Origin: an uncultured cyanobacterium
GTDB lineage: Bacteria; Cyanobacteriota; Cyanobacteriia; Cyanobacteriales; Geitlerinemataceae
Reading direction: 5' to 3'
DNA length: 64,000 nucleotides
NCBI GenBank assembly: GCA_937899645.1
Contig: CALCCD010000049.1
Span: forward strand, 48,104 to 112,103
In this document: piece by piece, positions 35,251 through 44,114 of the stretch
Numbering within the stretch: position 1 is the stretch's first letter
Layout of the letters: every line of letters starts with the position of its first letter
Notes under the pieces: generated by a model
Seen by the model: the letters and a program-made list of their open reading frames with translations, nothing else
What the model was told of the DNA's origin: nothing
Database searches by the model: none
Position numbers and translations under genes: made by a program

Positions 35251-37065
35251 TCAGCCGTCCCGCCGCGCCCCGACCAGCCAATAGGTGCGCATCGTCCCTT
35301 TTCCCTTCACCTCGACCGTACCGCGCTGCTCGAACTCGAAGCGATCCTTAAGCCGCTCGTAGATCGCTTCGGTCACTTGGATGCGGTTCGGCTCGCCGGT
35401 CGCCTCCATACGGCTGGCGACGTTAACCGTGTCCCCCCAGAGGTCGTAGATAAACTTCTTCACGCCGATCACGCCTGCGACCACCGGGCCGGTGTTGATG
35501 CCGATGCGGATCTGTAGCGGCAGCTCGAGGCGATCGCGCATTTCGTCGAGGGCGGAGAGCATATCGAGCGCCATATTTGCTACAGCATCGACGTGATTTT
35601 TGCAGGCCAAGGGGATGCCGCCTGCAACCATGTAAGCGTCGCCGATCGTCTTGATCTTCTCGAGTTCGTGATCGCCAGCGAGGCGATCGAAAGCCGAGAA
35701 AATATCGTTGAGCATATTTACCACTCTGGTCGGCGGAATCTTCGCTGACATGCCCGTAAAGCCGACGATATCGGCGAACAGCACGGTGGCCTCGTCGAAG
35801 CGATCGGCGATCGAACCATCGACGGTTTTAAGGCGATCGACAATCGCCTGGGGCAAGATGTTGAGCAATAGCGTTTCGGTGCGCTGCTGCTCGGCCTGCA
35901 GGTCGCGCTCGGCGTTGCGGCGCTCGGTGATATCTTCAACGACGCCGAGCACCCCGATCACGCTGCCGTCCTCGTCGTGGATCGGCAGCTTTTTGATATC
36001 GAGCCAGACGAGTTCTTTACCCGTTCTGCGACGAACTTTTTTCTTAACGACGAACTGGATCGGGCGATCGGTCTCGAGGATCTTGCGGTCTTGCTGGTGG
36101 AAAGCCTCAGCGACTTTGGGCGGTGAGAATACGTCGTAGTCGGTTTTGCCGATCGCGCCGTCCAGGCGATCGAGCCCGACGGCCTCAGCCCAGTTGTGGT
36201 TGTAGCCGCGAAACACCAGGTCGGTGTCTTTCCAGAACACCTGCTGGGGAATATTTTCAATAATCAGCCGCAAATACTCCTCCTTCTCCTGGAGTGCCAG
36301 CTCGGCGCGCCTGCGCTCTTGGACTTCGGCTTCGAGGCGATCGTTTTTCTCGGCGAGCTGCCGCCGAAGCCGCTGCAAGGTCAGGTGGTTCTCGACCCGC
36401 GCCAGCACCTCGGCAAACTGAAATGGCTTCGTGATATAGTCCACGCCGCCTGCCCCGAAGGCCCGCACCTTGTCCATTACCTCGCTGAGGGCGCTGATAA
36501 AAATCACCGGGATTTCGCGCGTATTCGGGTTTACCTTCAGGCGCTGGCAGACCTCGTAGCCGTCCATTCCCGGCATCGTAATATCAAGCAGAATCAGATC
36601 CGGCAGTAGCGATCGCGCCATCGACAGCGCCTCGCGCCCGCTATACGCCAGCTCGGTGCTGTAACTTTTGCGCACCAACATCCGCGACAGCAGCCGCAGG
36701 TTGTCCGGGTTATCGTCCACCAGCAGCAGCCGGGCTTTGGCTGGGGCGTCTTTTTCCTGGCTTTTTTTAGCTTCGGGGTCGCTGGCCGAGATGTGCTTGG
36801 TTTCGGCGCTTTGAGTTTGAGAAGTTTGAGTTTGAGAAGTTTGGGCTTGGGGAGTCTGTGCTGAAGAAGTCTGTGCCGAGGAAGTCCGAGCCTGAGAAGC
36901 CTGGTTCTTTGGAGACGTGGCTTGAGAAGCCGGGTCTTGTGAGGCTCGGGCGGTCTGGGCGGAAAGATTCTCAGCCGTCTTCGCAGGGCGAGCGGACGAG
37001 GCCTCGGGGGTGGCTTTCGCGAGCTTGCGGTTGGTATTTTCCGAAGAATTGGCTGAATTCGTCAT
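35251..37065 (-). CDS. Receiver-PAS-adenylate cyclase
   Basis: The product has 604 aa from ATG 37065. The first ~100 residues are a Ser/Gln/Thr-rich tract made of five-residue units. The receiver domain (about 112-228) has Asp161 in LLDITMPGMDGY. A short coiled coil leads to a PAS domain (about 265-390, EDITERRNAERDL). The class III cyclase domain (about 415-595) has both metal Asps (FADIVGFT and GDAY), substrate residues Lys (EKIKTIGDAY) and Asp (YDLWGDTVN), and the Asn/Arg pair in NVASRME. Lys plus Asp indicates ATP, so cAMP is the expected product. The frame is open upstream of the chosen start, but without family character. Confidence 0.9.
   Translation of the reverse strand: MTNSANSSENTNRKLAKATPEASSARPAKTAENLSAQTARASQDPASQATSPKNQASQARTSSAQTSSAQTPQAQTSQTQTSQTQSAETKHISASDPEAKKSQEKDAPAKARLLLVDDNPDNLRLLSRMLVRKSYSTELAYSGREALSMARSLLPDLILLDITMPGMDGYEVCQRLKVNPNTREIPVIFISALSEVMDKVRAFGAGGVDYITKPFQFAEVLARVENHLTLQRLRRQLAEKNDRLEAEVQERRRAELALQEKEEYLRLIIENIPQQVFWKDTDLVFRGYNHNWAEAVGLDRLDGAIGKTDYDVFSPPKVAEAFHQQDRKILETDRPIQFVVKKKVRRRTGKELVWLDIKKLPIHDEDGSVIGVLGVVEDITERRNAERDLQAEQQRTETLLLNILPQAIVDRLKTVDGSIADRFDEATVLFADIVGFTGMSAKIPPTRVVNMLNDIFSAFDRLAGDHELEKIKTIGDAYMVAGGIPLACKNHVDAVANMALDMLSALDEMRDRLELPLQIRIGINTGPVVAGVIGVKKFIYDLWGDTVNVASRMEATGEPNRIQVTEAIYERLKDRFEFEQRGTVEVKGKGTMRTYWLVGARRDG
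36810..36899. repeat. 15-bp x 6 degenerate minisatellite in cyclase gene
   Basis: Units of 15 bp start at 36810, 36825, 36840, 36855, 36870 and 36885. The first two are identical (TTTGAGTTTGAGAAG), and later ones diverge but keep the length. Each codes five residues of the low-complexity Ser/Gln/Thr tract, so copy changes keep the frame. Confidence 0.85.
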
Positions 37066-37392
37066 GGAATAATCCGCTTCCGAAAAGCTGAGGCTTCGGT
37101 GAACAGAGCTGATGGCAACGGGAAAACCGTGCACCAGCGGTGTGGCTGAGGCGCGGGGGCGAGATTTGCTGGCGAGATCTGGGCTCGAGAGATTCAGGTT
37201 AAATCCCTTTAAATCTCTGTGGCGATTGCGGGCGACCTCCCGAACTCGAGACCTGCCGCCAATGGGCGCGGCTTTTCGCAAGCTTAGAGGAGAACCTTGG
37301 GAAACGGAACGGTGTGCGGTACCCTCGTGTGCCGAAGTTACCGTTTACCTAAAAATTTAGCCTACTTTTCCCAGCGATTCGATCGCCCGTTT
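37066..37392. other. Spacer upstream of cyclase gene
   Basis: 327 bp between the subtilase stop and the cyclase start, both on the minus strand. Open frames here lack protein features. It probably contains the cyclase promoter; none is assigned. Confidence 0.45.
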
Positions 37393-39000
37393 TCAGTCCA
37401 CCGCAGCGCCCCACCAGGCCAGCGCGTAGGCCGGAGTGCCATCGACGCGCGCGCCGACCACCCGCAGCTTATAACGCCCCGTCTCGGGAACCGTCCGGAA
37501 GATGTGCTCGAGGCTATCGATCCGACTCTCTGACGACCACACGGCATCTTCGAGGCGATCGCTCTCGGCGGGCAGCAGATAGAGATCGAGATCGTCGAGT
37601 TCGCCACTGCGAAAGTCTTCGCCTTCATCGAACGTGCCGTTGCCGTTCGCGTCGAGCAGCTCGACCTGGCGCGTCCAGCTCAGCGTTGCGGAGAAGAAGC
37701 TGCCCGCCTTGAGGGGCTCTGCGATCGGATAGTCGCGCACGCTCGAAGAGTCTGTCCCGCTTATCGAACCGTAGTCCCAGCCGATGGCGTTCGCCTCGCT
37801 GTCCGCCCGGCTGCGTCCGGCGGCAAACTGACGGTAAGCGCGGTAAGCGTTCAAATGGCCCGCACCGATATCGTCCTGGAGCGGTATGGCGCGATCGTTG
37901 AAGGCGTCCGATTCCGTCCAGACGCGTCCGTCCTTATCTTTGACATCGCGCGTCATGCCCAGTGTCATGCCATCGCCGCGATCGGCCAGCTTATCGGCAG
38001 AGTTAAGCAGCACCGCCCGCATGACTTCGTGGCGGCGCGCGTCGAGATCCCACTCACCCGCCGCAATCTGGCGATCGCCGTACTCCTGGAGCAGCGCCAC
38101 CGTCGCCGCCACGTGGGGCGCGGCAAAGCTCGTGCCGGTGCTTTCGTAGATTTCGCCCCAGGCATTAACCAGCGCCACGTTGCGTCCCGGCGCGAGCAGA
38201 CCGATCTGCCGCCGCCCGCCGACATTGGCCTCCTGGCCGACAAGCCCCGCAAACGCGCCGTCGAACGCGCCACCGAGGCTGGAGGGATCCATCTGGCGGT
38301 AGACGCCGTCGATCGCGCGACTCGAGGCGATCGTCAGGCCGTTAAATAGATCGGTCGGAATTGAAATACCGCCGTAGCCCTGGTTCCCGGCGATGACGTA
38401 GAGCACGTTGTGGGCGTTAGCCGACCAGTCCACGCAAAGGGTCAGCAGGGCGTTGCCGTCGAGCACGGCCTCGCCCCGGCGGCGATCGAGCGACAGGGGC
38501 TCGCCGAAGCTGAAGTTAATCGCCCGCACGTCGTTACCGTTTTGTTGCGCGACGGTCTGCGTCGCCAAGCACTCGCGCGCTTGCCGGTCGGCCCCGGACG
38601 CGAACTCGGCCCCGGCGGCATAGAGCTGCGCGCCAGGAGCGACCCCGCGCCGCTGTTTGAGCGTGCTGACCATCACGCTGGCGACGCCTTGGGCGTGGCC
38701 GTCGAGATAAGCCTCCGACTCCGCCGGTTCCGCGCCCACAAAGACGCCCGCCGGATCGAAGGCACGATCGGCAGGAATCTTGTCGAGGCCGAATACCGCC
38801 GGTCTACCGATCTCCACTTGGCCGATGCCGATCTTGCGGCCCAGCAGGTCGTACTCCTCGTGCAGGCGCGCCGCGTCGATGCCGTCCGCCCCGATCGACA
38901 CCGACGACGCGACACCTCGAGACGGTGCCGTCACCACGCAGGCGATCGCGCCCGCTACCACGGCCAAAGAACGCGAGAAGTAACGATCGAGTGATGACAT
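37393..39000 (-). CDS. Subtilisin-family protease with Glu at the Asp position
   Basis: The product has 535 aa. A signal peptide (LAVVAGAIACVVTAPSRGVAS) indicates export. Of the S8 triad, His102 (DGHAQGVAS), Ser291 (GTSFAAPHVA) and the oxyanion Asn206 (AGNQGYGG) are clear. The strand that normally carries Asp reads KIGIGQVEIGRPAVFG, with Glu63 instead. Residues 450-470 contain an EF-like Asp-rich loop (LDANGNGTFDEGED), and the C-terminus is a PPC-like beta domain (DLDLYLLPAESDRLE). A GQVE/GRP variant of the first motif may define a subfamily; activity is uncertain. Confidence 0.85.
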   Translation of the reverse strand: MSSLDRYFSRSLAVVAGAIACVVTAPSRGVASSVSIGADGIDAARLHEEYDLLGRKIGIGQVEIGRPAVFGLDKIPADRAFDPAGVFVGAEPAESEAYLDGHAQGVASVMVSTLKQRRGVAPGAQLYAAGAEFASGADRQARECLATQTVAQQNGNDVRAINFSFGEPLSLDRRRGEAVLDGNALLTLCVDWSANAHNVLYVIAGNQGYGGISIPTDLFNGLTIASSRAIDGVYRQMDPSSLGGAFDGAFAGLVGQEANVGGRRQIGLLAPGRNVALVNAWGEIYESTGTSFAAPHVAATVALLQEYGDRQIAAGEWDLDARRHEVMRAVLLNSADKLADRGDGMTLGMTRDVKDKDGRVWTESDAFNDRAIPLQDDIGAGHLNAYRAYRQFAAGRSRADSEANAIGWDYGSISGTDSSSVRDYPIAEPLKAGSFFSATLSWTRQVELLDANGNGTFDEGEDFRSGELDDLDLYLLPAESDRLEDAVWSSESRIDSLEHIFRTVPETGRYKLRVVGARVDGTPAYALAWWGAAVD

Positions 39001-39402
39001 AAAAATCTGTTGGGCGAGGGTGGACAGTCGCGCCGCGATCGCATGTTCGACGGGCCAGCGGGCGGTCGGGCTCTCGACGCGATCGGGCCGGTTGCAGCGC
39101 CGCTAAGCCTGCGATCATCTTAACGAGAACGCCGTAGGATCGTCATGATGACCCTACCGGACGAACGAGCGCTCCGGCCTATCGAACGGGCGATCGCGGC
39201 GCTCCGGCCTGTCAAAGCATGCAATCGGACAACCGGTCAATCGGACGCAGAACTCGACAATTCGCTATGGGAAGAGTCGGATCGATAACCGAGCGCCGAT
39301 CGTGCAGTTTGCTCGGCGTGGAGAAGGCTAACCTAGCTTTCTTTCCGTCGCGATCGGCGGAAATCCCAGCATTTTTTCCATAAATTTTCTAACTTACCCC
39401 CC
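39001..39402. other. Spacer between subtilase and rpe, no gene seen
   Basis: The first part is GC-rich with two similar segments (GCGCTCCGGCCT at about 39169 and 39199). The last 70 bases before the promoter are AT-rich. No coding frame is convincing. Confidence 0.45.
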
Positions 39403-39432
39403 TTGACAGCTCGGATTTGATAAACTTATATA
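39403..39432 (+). promoter_or_regulatory. Sigma-70-type promoter of rpe
   Basis: A perfect -35 TTGACA at 39403-39408 is followed after 17 bp by TTATAT (39426-39431), or after 18 bp by TATATA (39427-39432). A strong ribosome binding site GAGGAAAGG at 39464-39472 precedes the rpe ATG at 39480. It is the clearest promoter in the window and fits a highly expressed Calvin-cycle gene. Confidence 0.75.
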
Positions 39433-39479
39433 AAGCGAAGCTGTAGCAAGCGTAACAAAAACTGAGGAAAGGCCGCGAG

Positions 39480-40181
39480 ATGACCAGCACCAAACAGACC
39501 GTTATTTCCCCCTCAATTCTGTCAGCAGATTTCAGTCGCCTGGGCGAAGAAATTCAAGCCGTCGATAAAGCTGGCGCGGACTGGATCCACGTCGATGTCA
39601 TGGACGGTCGCTTTGTTCCCAACATTACGATCGGCCCCATGATCGTCAAAGCGATCCGCCCGCTGACCACCAAGCCCCTCGACGTGCATCTGATGATCGT
39701 CGAGCCGGAAAAATACGTCGAAGAATTCGCCAACGCTGGTGCGGACATCATCTCCGTCCACGCCGAGCACAACGCTTCGCCCCACCTGCACCGCACCCTG
39801 GGTCAAATCCGCGAACTGGGCAAGCAGTCCGGCGTGGTGCTCAACCCCGGCACGCCCCTGAGCCTGATCGAGAACGTCCTCGATATGTGCGATCTGATCC
39901 TGTTGATGAGCGTCAACCCCGGTTTCGGCGGCCAAAGCTTTATTCCTTCGGCCGTCGATAAAGTTCGCGATCTGCGCGCCATGTGCGACGCGCGCGGCCT
40001 CGACCCTTGGATCGAAGTCGATGGCGGCCTGAAAGGTCACAACGCTTGGCAAGTCATCGAAGCTGGTGCCAACGCGATCGTTGCCGGTTCGGCGGTCTTT
40101 AACGCGCCGGACTACGCTGAGGCGATCGAAGGCATCCGCAACAGTACCCGCCCCGTTGAGAAAGAGCTGGCGGCTGTGTAG
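39480..40181 (+). CDS. rpe: Ribulose-phosphate 3-epimerase
   Basis: The product (233 aa) interconverts ribulose-5-phosphate and xylulose-5-phosphate in the Calvin and pentose-phosphate pathways. It is a TIM barrel with the metal and catalytic signatures [60 protein letters not shown] and [12 protein letters not shown] (catalytic Asps in DVMDG and EVDGG). The length is typical. It has its own promoter and is followed by an inverted-repeat element and a bidirectional terminator. Confidence 0.98.
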   Translation: MTSTKQTVISPSILSADFSRLGEEIQAVDKAGADWIHVDVMDGRFVPNITIGPMIVKAIRPLTTKPLDVHLMIVEPEKYVEEFANAGADIISVHAEHNASPHLHRTLGQIRELGKQSGVVLNPGTPLSLIENVLDMCDLILLMSVNPGFGGQSFIPSAVDKVRDLRAMCDARGLDPWIEVDGGLKGHNAWQVIEAGANAIVAGSAVFNAPDYAEAIEGIRNSTRPVEKELAAV

Positions 40182-40188
40182 CTTCTCG

Positions 40189-40299
40189 CTAGTAGTCCAC
40201 CACCGTAATTTTGATAGCCTCACCGCTTGACTGCCAGACTGCTCGCAGAAGCAGGACGAGTAAAAACGGCCCATCAGAATCAGAGAGGTGGACTACTAG
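40189..40299. mobile_element. 111-bp MITE-like element with perfect 13-bp inverted ends
   Basis: Left end CTAGTAGTCCACC (40189-40201) and right end GGTGGACTACTAG (40287-40299) are exact reverse complements. The sequence GCTTCTC occurs just outside on both sides (40181-40187 and 40302-40308), close to a target duplication. It has no coding capacity and begins 7 bp after the rpe stop. It is probably a non-autonomous transposon or palindromic repeat. The parent transposase is not in the window. Confidence 0.7.
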
Positions 40300-40331
40300 A
40301 GGCTTCTCCGCTGCTCCTTCCGTGGTGGCGG

Positions 40332-40381
40332 CGACGCAGAGCGTCTAGAGGTGCGTTGTCCACGCAGAGCGTGGGAACGAT
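40332..40381. repeat. ACGCAGAGCGT repeat, copy 4
   Basis: GACGCAGAGCGTC (40332-40344) and CCACGCAGAGCGTGGGAACG (40360-40379) form two palindromes. The second is the classic cyanobacterial CCCACGCTCTGCGTGGG type. It lies between the 111-bp element and the terminator. Confidence 0.8.
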
Positions 40382-40388
40382 AAACAAC

Positions 40389-40424
40389 AAAAAGGAGAGC
40401 GATCGCACGATCGCTCTCCTTTTT
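40389..40424. terminator. Bidirectional rho-independent terminator
   Basis: Arms 40389-40405 and 40408-40424 pair perfectly over 17 bp (GGAGAGCGATCG core with A-run on one side and T-run on the other). It sits between convergent genes, rpe (plus) and the M48 protease (minus), and can end transcripts in both directions. The stem contains HIP1. Confidence 0.85.
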
Positions 40425-40469
40425 TGTTTTGCTTTGGCGTCTGTTTCGCCGCTGCCAGCTCGGCAAGCG

Positions 40470-42587
40470 CTAGGCCGCGTCCTCGTGGGCGGGCAAACCG
40501 AGCCGCGCCTGAATCCGTGCCAGATTCTCCACGCCCTCGAACGAGTAGCGGTTATAGCCGTTACGGACGACCAGTTCTTCGAGGTATTGAACCCGCGACG
40601 CCGGAGCTGGGTGTGTCGAGAGGTACTCCGGAACGCGCTGCGGGTTGCCGCCACCCAGCGTCGCCATAAAATTGCGCAGACCGTCGGCGGCGTAGCCCGT
40701 GTTAGCCAGGACGCGTGTGCCGACAATGTCCGACTGACGCTCGTGCTCGCGGCTGTAGTCGAGACCGACGAGCGTGTAGAGGACGTTACCTAGTGGGATC
40801 TCGCGGGCGAGGCTGGCGATAAGCTGGCCGCGCACGATGCGTTTAAAGCCGTGGGACAGGACAGCGTGACCGACCTCGTGGCCGAGTAGGCCGACTAGTT
40901 CCGCTTCGGTTTTGGCGGCGGCGAGCGCGCCCGTATGAATGAAGACCTTGCCGCCGGGAAGCGCGAAGGCGTTCAGGCTCTCGTCTTCGATGATGTAGAA
41001 CTCGTAGTCGAACTCATCGCGACCCATGCGCTGGGCGACATCCTGGCCGAGTTTATTCATGTACTCGACGGCTTCGGGATCGTCGATGATTTTTGACTGG
41101 GCTTTGACCTGATTGGTGACAAAATCGCCGATTCCCGACTCACCCATCGCCATCAGCTGCGCGAGCTGGATGCCGTCGAAGATGGCGCTGTTCGTGCGGC
41201 CCGTCAGGATGCCGATCGCGACGCCGCCGAGACCTTGCAGGGCGATGCGTTCGCGCAGGACGCGGCGGAAGTCGCCCATGTATTCGTCGGCTAGGGCGTT
41301 AAATTCGGGCGCATCGGGATGTTCGGGGTTGGCGAGCGCGAACTGGCGCGCGGCGATCGAGGCTTCGAGTCGTTGGCGGTCTTCGCGCAGGGCTTTGACG
41401 TGGAGGCGGGCGATTTCGGCGTCGTTCGGGAAGCGGAGCGCTAGCTCGTCGAGCTGCTCGATGACCATCTCCTCTTCGTTTTCTTCGATCAGATACTCCG
41501 CCGTGAAGAGCTGGCCGTCTACAAAGCCGGGAGCGGCACTAATAAGCTGCGGCCAGAGATCTTCGACGCGGGACTCGCGATCGCGGGCGATTTCCTCCTG
41601 GGTTTGTAGCCAGATTTGGCTGGCCTCGAGCGAGAGCTGGCTGGCGTCGATGCGCTCTTCAACCAAGACGGGGTTCGCGCCGATGAGGAAGTCGGGCTTG
41701 GCTTGGCGATAGAGCGCCTCCGCGCCGCTTACGTCGCCCTGGAGATAGAGCCGATCGGCCTGGGCGAGGAGGCTGAGTTCGGCGGTTAGCGACACCGGGC
41801 GCGGCGGGTTGGAGCTGCTGCCTGTATTGCCCGTATCGCCCGTATCGCCCGTATTTCCAGTATCGCCCGTATTCCCATTCGGCTGCGGGCCGACGTCGGC
41901 GCTCAGGTCGAAGACGCGCAGAGTGTAGCTGCCCCGCCCGCGACTGTCGTAGGAGTTGGCGAGAATGCGATATTCGCCGTCCGTTTCGAGCGTAATTTCT
42001 AGTACTGAGTTGGTGTCGCTCCGGCTGCGATCGTCGTTTTCCGCGATCGGCTGGCCGTTGGAGTCAACCAAAATCAAGTAGGTGTCGAAGTCGCTGCTGG
42101 TCAGTTCGATACGGATTTCCTGTCCGGCACGAGCGTCAATTTCGTATAGGTCGTAGTAGCTGCCGTCATCGAGGGTGCGATCGCCGCGCTCGAGTCGCCC
42201 GCGCTCTTCTAGGGTTTGACTCTGGGCGAGCAAAGTCGGGCGATCGCCGCCATTGATGCCTTTCTGTCCGGCCTGCGGTCTGACTTTCTGGCCCGCCACG
42301 CGATCGGCCTGCTCTTTCTCCAGCGCCTCGCCCCACATCGGCTTCGGTTCCGGCAGTTGCGCATCGGGCGGCAGCGCCGTCTTCAGGCTGATGGATTTCG
42401 ACGGCTGCCAGTCGTGCGGCGAGCTGCGGGCAGAGACGAGCGACGGCCAGCCCGCAGACCAGAGGAGGTTGACGCCGAAGGCGATCGCGGTGGCCAGGGC
42501 GACGAAGCGCAGGGAGCGCGAACGCGTGAGGTCGGCTCGGAACCGCGGGCGAAGTAACTGGCGGAGCGCAGACAAACGATCGTTCAT
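40470..42587 (-). CDS. PPC-TPR-M48 metalloprotease
   Basis: The product has 705 aa. One N-terminal hydrophobic segment (about 27-45) anchors or exports it. A PPC domain (about 128-232; FDTYLILVDSNGQPIAENDD) resembles that of the stand-alone PPC protein at 5998. An NTGDTG repeat linker (about 238-256) leads to a helical, TPR-like region (about 270-440). The M48 domain has HEVGH at 570-574 and a downstream SREHERQSD with the third zinc ligand Glu. Proteases of this type (BepA/Oma1-like) work in envelope quality control; the role here is inferred. It is convergent with rpe across a terminator. Confidence 0.9.
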   Translation of the reverse strand: MNDRLSALRQLLRPRFRADLTRSRSLRFVALATAIAFGVNLLWSAGWPSLVSARSSPHDWQPSKSISLKTALPPDAQLPEPKPMWGEALEKEQADRVAGQKVRPQAGQKGINGGDRPTLLAQSQTLEERGRLERGDRTLDDGSYYDLYEIDARAGQEIRIELTSSDFDTYLILVDSNGQPIAENDDRSRSDTNSVLEITLETDGEYRILANSYDSRGRGSYTLRVFDLSADVGPQPNGNTGDTGNTGDTGDTGNTGSSSNPPRPVSLTAELSLLAQADRLYLQGDVSGAEALYRQAKPDFLIGANPVLVEERIDASQLSLEASQIWLQTQEEIARDRESRVEDLWPQLISAAPGFVDGQLFTAEYLIEENEEEMVIEQLDELALRFPNDAEIARLHVKALREDRQRLEASIAARQFALANPEHPDAPEFNALADEYMGDFRRVLRERIALQGLGGVAIGILTGRTNSAIFDGIQLAQLMAMGESGIGDFVTNQVKAQSKIIDDPEAVEYMNKLGQDVAQRMGRDEFDYEFYIIEDESLNAFALPGGKVFIHTGALAAAKTEAELVGLLGHEVGHAVLSHGFKRIVRGQLIASLAREIPLGNVLYTLVGLDYSREHERQSDIVGTRVLANTGYAADGLRNFMATLGGGNPQRVPEYLSTHPAPASRVQYLEELVVRNGYNRYSFEGVENLARIQARLGLPAHEDAA
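41821..41874. repeat. 9-bp x 6 repeat encoding the NTGDTG linker
   Basis: Six 9-bp units start at 41821 and every 9 bp after; the consensus is CCCGTATCG on the plus strand. They code the Asn/Asp-Thr-Gly linker between the PPC and helical parts of the M48 protein, and length changes keep the frame. Confidence 0.85.
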
Positions 42588-42957
42588 ATCAAAATCAACC
42601 TGAAGGCGGCTCGACGACTAGCTTAGGAAAATTACGGCGGGAAAAGGGCGATAGCGGGATTGCAGTGTCTTTTGACTTTAAACGCGACGGAATTTCGCCG
42701 CTCGAGGTTGCGAGGTGGTGGCCAGTTGCGCGATCGCATACGGTTCGCGTTTTGTCGGGATTCGGGCTCGATCGCGTCTTATCAAAAACCGAGTTTCTGG
42801 GATGCGATCGCGATTTGCGTCAGAAGCTCGTAGAAATCCAGTTTCTCAAATCTTGGCGCTATTAGCGGTGGCGGAAAAGTACGGCTGTAAAGTCAGACTT
42901 CGGGTGTCGGTCGCAATCGTTAAGATGTGTCCGCAGCGCAATTGGGGCCTTAATTCC
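42588..42957. other. Divergent spacer upstream of yjbQ-like gene
   Basis: 370 bp. It holds the AAACCGAGTTTCT-type repeat described at 42784-42850. The frame of the downstream gene is open upstream but without family character. Promoters for the M48 gene (minus) and yjbQ-like gene (plus) should be here. Confidence 0.45.
42784..42850. repeat. AAACCGAGTTTCT dispersed repeat, copy 2
   Basis: Two half-motifs, AAAACCGAGTTTCTGG (42785-42800) and AGAAATCCAGTTTCTCAAA (42832-42850), flank a HIP1-containing segment. The same two-part layout recurs at 45066-45140. Confidence 0.6.
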
Positions 42958-43368
42958 ATGCACTACCAGAAAACTCTCGCCGTCCACACTGTCGGTAAGT
43001 CCCTCCAGCGCATCACCTCGAAAGTCGCTGCGATCGTCAGCGAGTCGGGCGTCCAAACCGGACTCTGCACGATTTTCCTGCGTCACACTTCCGCCAGCTT
43101 AGTGATTCAGGAAAATGCCGATCCTCGCGTTCTCGAAGACCTCGAAGACTTTCTGCGTCGCCTCGTGCCGGAAAACTATCCCTACGTCCACGACGACGAA
43201 GGCGCGGACGATATGCCCGCCCATATCCGCACGGCGCTGACCCACACGAGCGAAACCATCCCGATCGCCAACGGCCGCCTCGTTCTCGGAACCTGGCAGG
43301 GCATCTACGTTTGGGAGCACCGCCAGCGACGCCACCACCGCGAAATCGTCGTCCACATCAGCGGCTAG
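42958..43368 (+). CDS. YjbQ/UPF0047 family protein
   Basis: The product has 136 aa from ATG 42958. It shows the complete family fold: GLCTIFLRHTSASLVIQEN, NYPYVHDDEGADDMPAHI, LTHTSETIPIANGRLVLGTW and VWEHRQRRHHREIVVHI. Conserved His residues suggest a metal or phosphate site. Some members have weak thiamine-phosphate synthase activity, hence the name secondary thiamine-phosphate synthase, but the physiological role is unclear. Confidence 0.92.
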   Translation: MHYQKTLAVHTVGKSLQRITSKVAAIVSESGVQTGLCTIFLRHTSASLVIQENADPRVLEDLEDFLRRLVPENYPYVHDDEGADDMPAHIRTALTHTSETIPIANGRLVLGTWQGIYVWEHRQRRHHREIVVHISG

Positions 43369-43499
43369 CCGTCCGCTGCCGATTTACAGTCCGCCTGCCG
43401 TCGTTGCCGATCGCGCCGAAGAACTCCAAGAAGAAGAACCCCAAGAAATCGACTAGAATCGACCTCATAACGCTAAGTTTCCACTTCCCAGAGCCTGCC

Positions 43500-43934
43500 A
43501 TGATGACCCCCCGCACCCTCGGCCTCGCGCTAGCCGCCCTGGCCGGACTCGCCGCGATCGGCGTCCAGCCCGCCACCGCGCAACTGAGCGACGAAGAGGC
43601 GCTGACTTCCTCGGCGGAAGATCGCCGCATTCGCCAGCTCTCGATCCCCGAAACTCTCGATCGCGCCTTTTTCGAGCACGATCGCGACGCTTACGAAAAC
43701 CAGACGGTCGGTCGTCAGTTCGAGTCTTACCTAATTGACTACACCGAAAACGAAATCGAGCGCGATGGCGAGCTAGTCAACGTCGTACTACGCGACCTAC
43801 TGCGCCAGCAGGCCCTCGATAGCCCGCCAATCCGCACCGCCGATATCGCGAACCCCTTCAACAGCAGCCTGATGACGATGCCCGGTGCGGGCTTCAACCC
43901 GCCGGTGCGCGGCAGCGAGTTCGTGATTCCCTAG
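43500..43934 (+). CDS. Small exported protein of unknown function
   Basis: The product has 144 aa from ATG 43500. A signal peptide (LGLALAALAGLAAIGVQPATAQ) is followed by an acidic helical mature part (DRAFFEHDRDAYENQTVGRQ) and a Pro/Asn-rich end (FNPPVRGSEFVIP). No known domain was recognised. It lies 131 bp after the yjbQ-like gene on the same strand. Confidence 0.7.
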   Translation: MMTPRTLGLALAALAGLAAIGVQPATAQLSDEEALTSSAEDRRIRQLSIPETLDRAFFEHDRDAYENQTVGRQFESYLIDYTENEIERDGELVNVVLRDLLRQQALDSPPIRTADIANPFNSSLMTMPGAGFNPPVRGSEFVIP

Positions 43935-44114
43935 CCGGTTTTGAGATCGGCTCTCGAGGTGGGCTTGGGGGGTCGGTGCGGCGCGCTCGATTCGGTCGCG
44001 GTAAGATCGCATGCATGGCTTTTCGGGAAGCGAGGTTCTCGCGCGTCCCCGAAAAGCCCGCATTGATGTTCGAGTCGATCGCCCAAGCCACCACTTCAGA
44101 ACAGCCCCCCAGAC

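Noticed and set aside
40181..40430. Possible CRISPR array in the repeat-rich rpe spacer
   Set aside because: The repeats are palindromic, unequal and not separated by unique spacers of constant length.
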